DNA of 21,282 nt from Syntrophaceae bacterium UBA1411 (lineage in GTDB: Bacteria > Desulfobacterota > Syntrophia > Syntrophales > Smithellaceae): assembly GCA_002304995.1 (NCBI GenBank), contig DBPV01000113.1:1-21282 (forward strand), read 5' to 3'. The notes under the pieces are model-generated. The model saw only the letters and a program-made list of their open reading frames with translations, was not told where the DNA came from and did no database searches. Position 1 is the first letter of the stretch. The number at the start of each line of letters is the position of its first letter. Both the position numbers and the translations under genes were made by a program. Shown one piece after another: positions 20,483-21,282 of this stretch.

Positions 20483-21282
20483 GTGTTCAAGTCAGGCTTC
20501 ATCGCCATTGTCGGCCGCCCGAATGTGGGCAAATCCACGTTTTTCAACGCGGTAATCGGCGATAAAATTTCCATTGTCGCCGCAAAACCGCAAACGACGC
20601 GCAACCGCATCACGGGCATCAGAAACGCGTCCGACGCCCAGCTGATCTTCCTGGACACGCCGGGCGTGCACCGGGCGAAAACGCCGCTGAACCGGGCGAT
20701 GGTCCAGGCTGCCCGCGACACCGTCGGCGACGCGGATCTGATCCTCGCGATGATCCAGGCCGGCGACGCCATCGGTCCGCAGGACCGCTACCTGATCGAA
20801 ACGCTCGCCGGCGTCCGGACGCCGGTCTTTCTGGCCGTGAACAAAATCGACCGGGTGGAAAAGACGTCGCTTTTGCCGCTCTTGGACGAGGCCAGCAGAC
20901 TTTTCGACTTCGCCGGCATCTTCCCCATCTCCGCGCTCAAAGGCGACGGCCTTGGCGAGCTTCTGGACTGCCTCAAAGACGCGCTGCCCGAAGGGCCGCA
21001 GCTCTTTCCCGACGACATCGCCACCGACGCCACGGAGCGGTTCATCGCCGGAGAGTTCATCCGCGAGCAGATTCTCCGTTTCACCGAGCAGGAAATCCCC
21101 TACGCCTCGGCGGTGACCGTTGACGCGTTTCGGGAAGACGAAGCGAAGAACCTCATCCGCATCAGCGCCACCATCACCGTGGAAAAGGAATCGCAAAAGG
21201 CAATCATGATCGGGAAAAAGGGCGCCATGCTGAAAAAAATCGGGACGCAGGCCAGAGAGGCCATGGAAAATCTCTTCGGGGC
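20483..21282 (+). CDS. era: GTPase Era, 3' end cut by the window
   Basis: The reading frame is open to the window end and gives 266 residues of a protein that is normally about 300. Era is an essential GTPase that binds 16S rRNA and helps mature the 30S subunit. The motifs are G1 GRPNVGKST, the TT-containing switch I (KPQTTRNR), G3 DTPG, G4 NKID and G5 ISALKG. A C-terminal KH domain with IMIGKKGAMLKKIG follows. The start is probably the GTG at 20483, which has AGGAG 7 bases upstream; the in-frame ATG at 20477 is only one base from that RBS. It follows the radical SAM gene by 17 bases. Confidence 0.95.
   Translation, partial: MFKSGFIAIVGRPNVGKSTFFNAVIGDKISIVAAKPQTTRNRITGIRNASDAQLIFLDTPGVHRAKTPLNRAMVQAARDTVGDADLILAMIQAGDAIGPQDRYLIETLAGVRTPVFLAVNKIDRVEKTSLLPLLDEASRLFDFAGIFPISALKGDGLGELLDCLKDALPEGPQLFPDDIATDATERFIAGEFIREQILRFTEQEIPYASAVTVDAFREDEAKNLIRISATITVEKESQKAIMIGKKGAMLKKIGTQAREAMENLFG

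Noticed and set aside
1..21282. Defence system, prophage, transposon, CRISPR array or tRNA/rRNA gene
   Set aside because: No direct-repeat array, integrase or transposase motif, terminal inverted repeats or RNA-gene signature was seen on reading both strands.

Overview
The window looks like the chromosome of a high-GC, anaerobic-type member of the Desulfobacterota (former Deltaproteobacteria), possibly close to the Syntrophales. This is an inference from three things: the gene order mtaB - rnc - radical SAM - era; a class III polyhydroxyalkanoate (PHA) synthase pair together with PhaR and PhaJ; and an ADP-forming acyl-CoA synthetase, a membrane-anchored TAXI protein and a NIL-domain ferredoxin. 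No rRNA, tRNA, insertion sequence, phage gene or CRISPR array was seen.

Layout. (1) 1-1982: a small membrane protein closed by a clear terminator, then a divergent pair, a cyclase-family metalloenzyme (-) and a VOC-fold protein (+). (2) 1979-8536, all on the minus strand: DUF1015 protein, lipoprotein, membrane-anchored TAXI protein, 2-hydroxyacid dehydrogenase (start overlapping the TAXI stop), and, from its own sigma70-like promoter, an ADP-forming acyl-CoA synthetase. (3) 8639-9184: an alpha/beta hydrolase with its own promoter. (4) 9296-14576, the PHA locus: phaE - phaC - tandem-GAF protein - phaJ on the plus strand, facing two tandem phasin-like genes on the minus strand, which are divergent from phaR. 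(5) 14753-17226: a NIL-domain 2x[4Fe-4S] protein, a DUF1846 protein and a small membrane protein. (6) 17359-end: the overlapping cluster mtaB - rnc - radical SAM - era (era is cut by the window end).

How the genes fit together. PhaJ turns enoyl-CoA into (R)-3-hydroxyacyl-CoA, PhaC/PhaE polymerise it, the phasin-like proteins probably coat the granule, and PhaR probably senses polymer and represses the phasin promoter and its own gene. The phasin promoter has perfect -35 and -10 hexamers, and a TTGCA-G-TGCAA palindrome lies just upstream of it. No ketothiolase or acetoacetyl-CoA reductase is present here, so a feed from beta-oxidation or crotonyl-CoA is the route visible in this window.

The most unusual signal is that both PhaC and one of the two phasin-like proteins end in a Lys/Arg/Ala/Pro-rich tail, like a histone H1 or AlgP tail. 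This suggests that polymerase and granule coat may both bind DNA or another polyanion. Other points worth a look are an effector-less tandem-GAF gene inside the PHA operon, overlapping alternative hairpins before the DUF1846 gene, and two distant promoters with nearly the same architecture.
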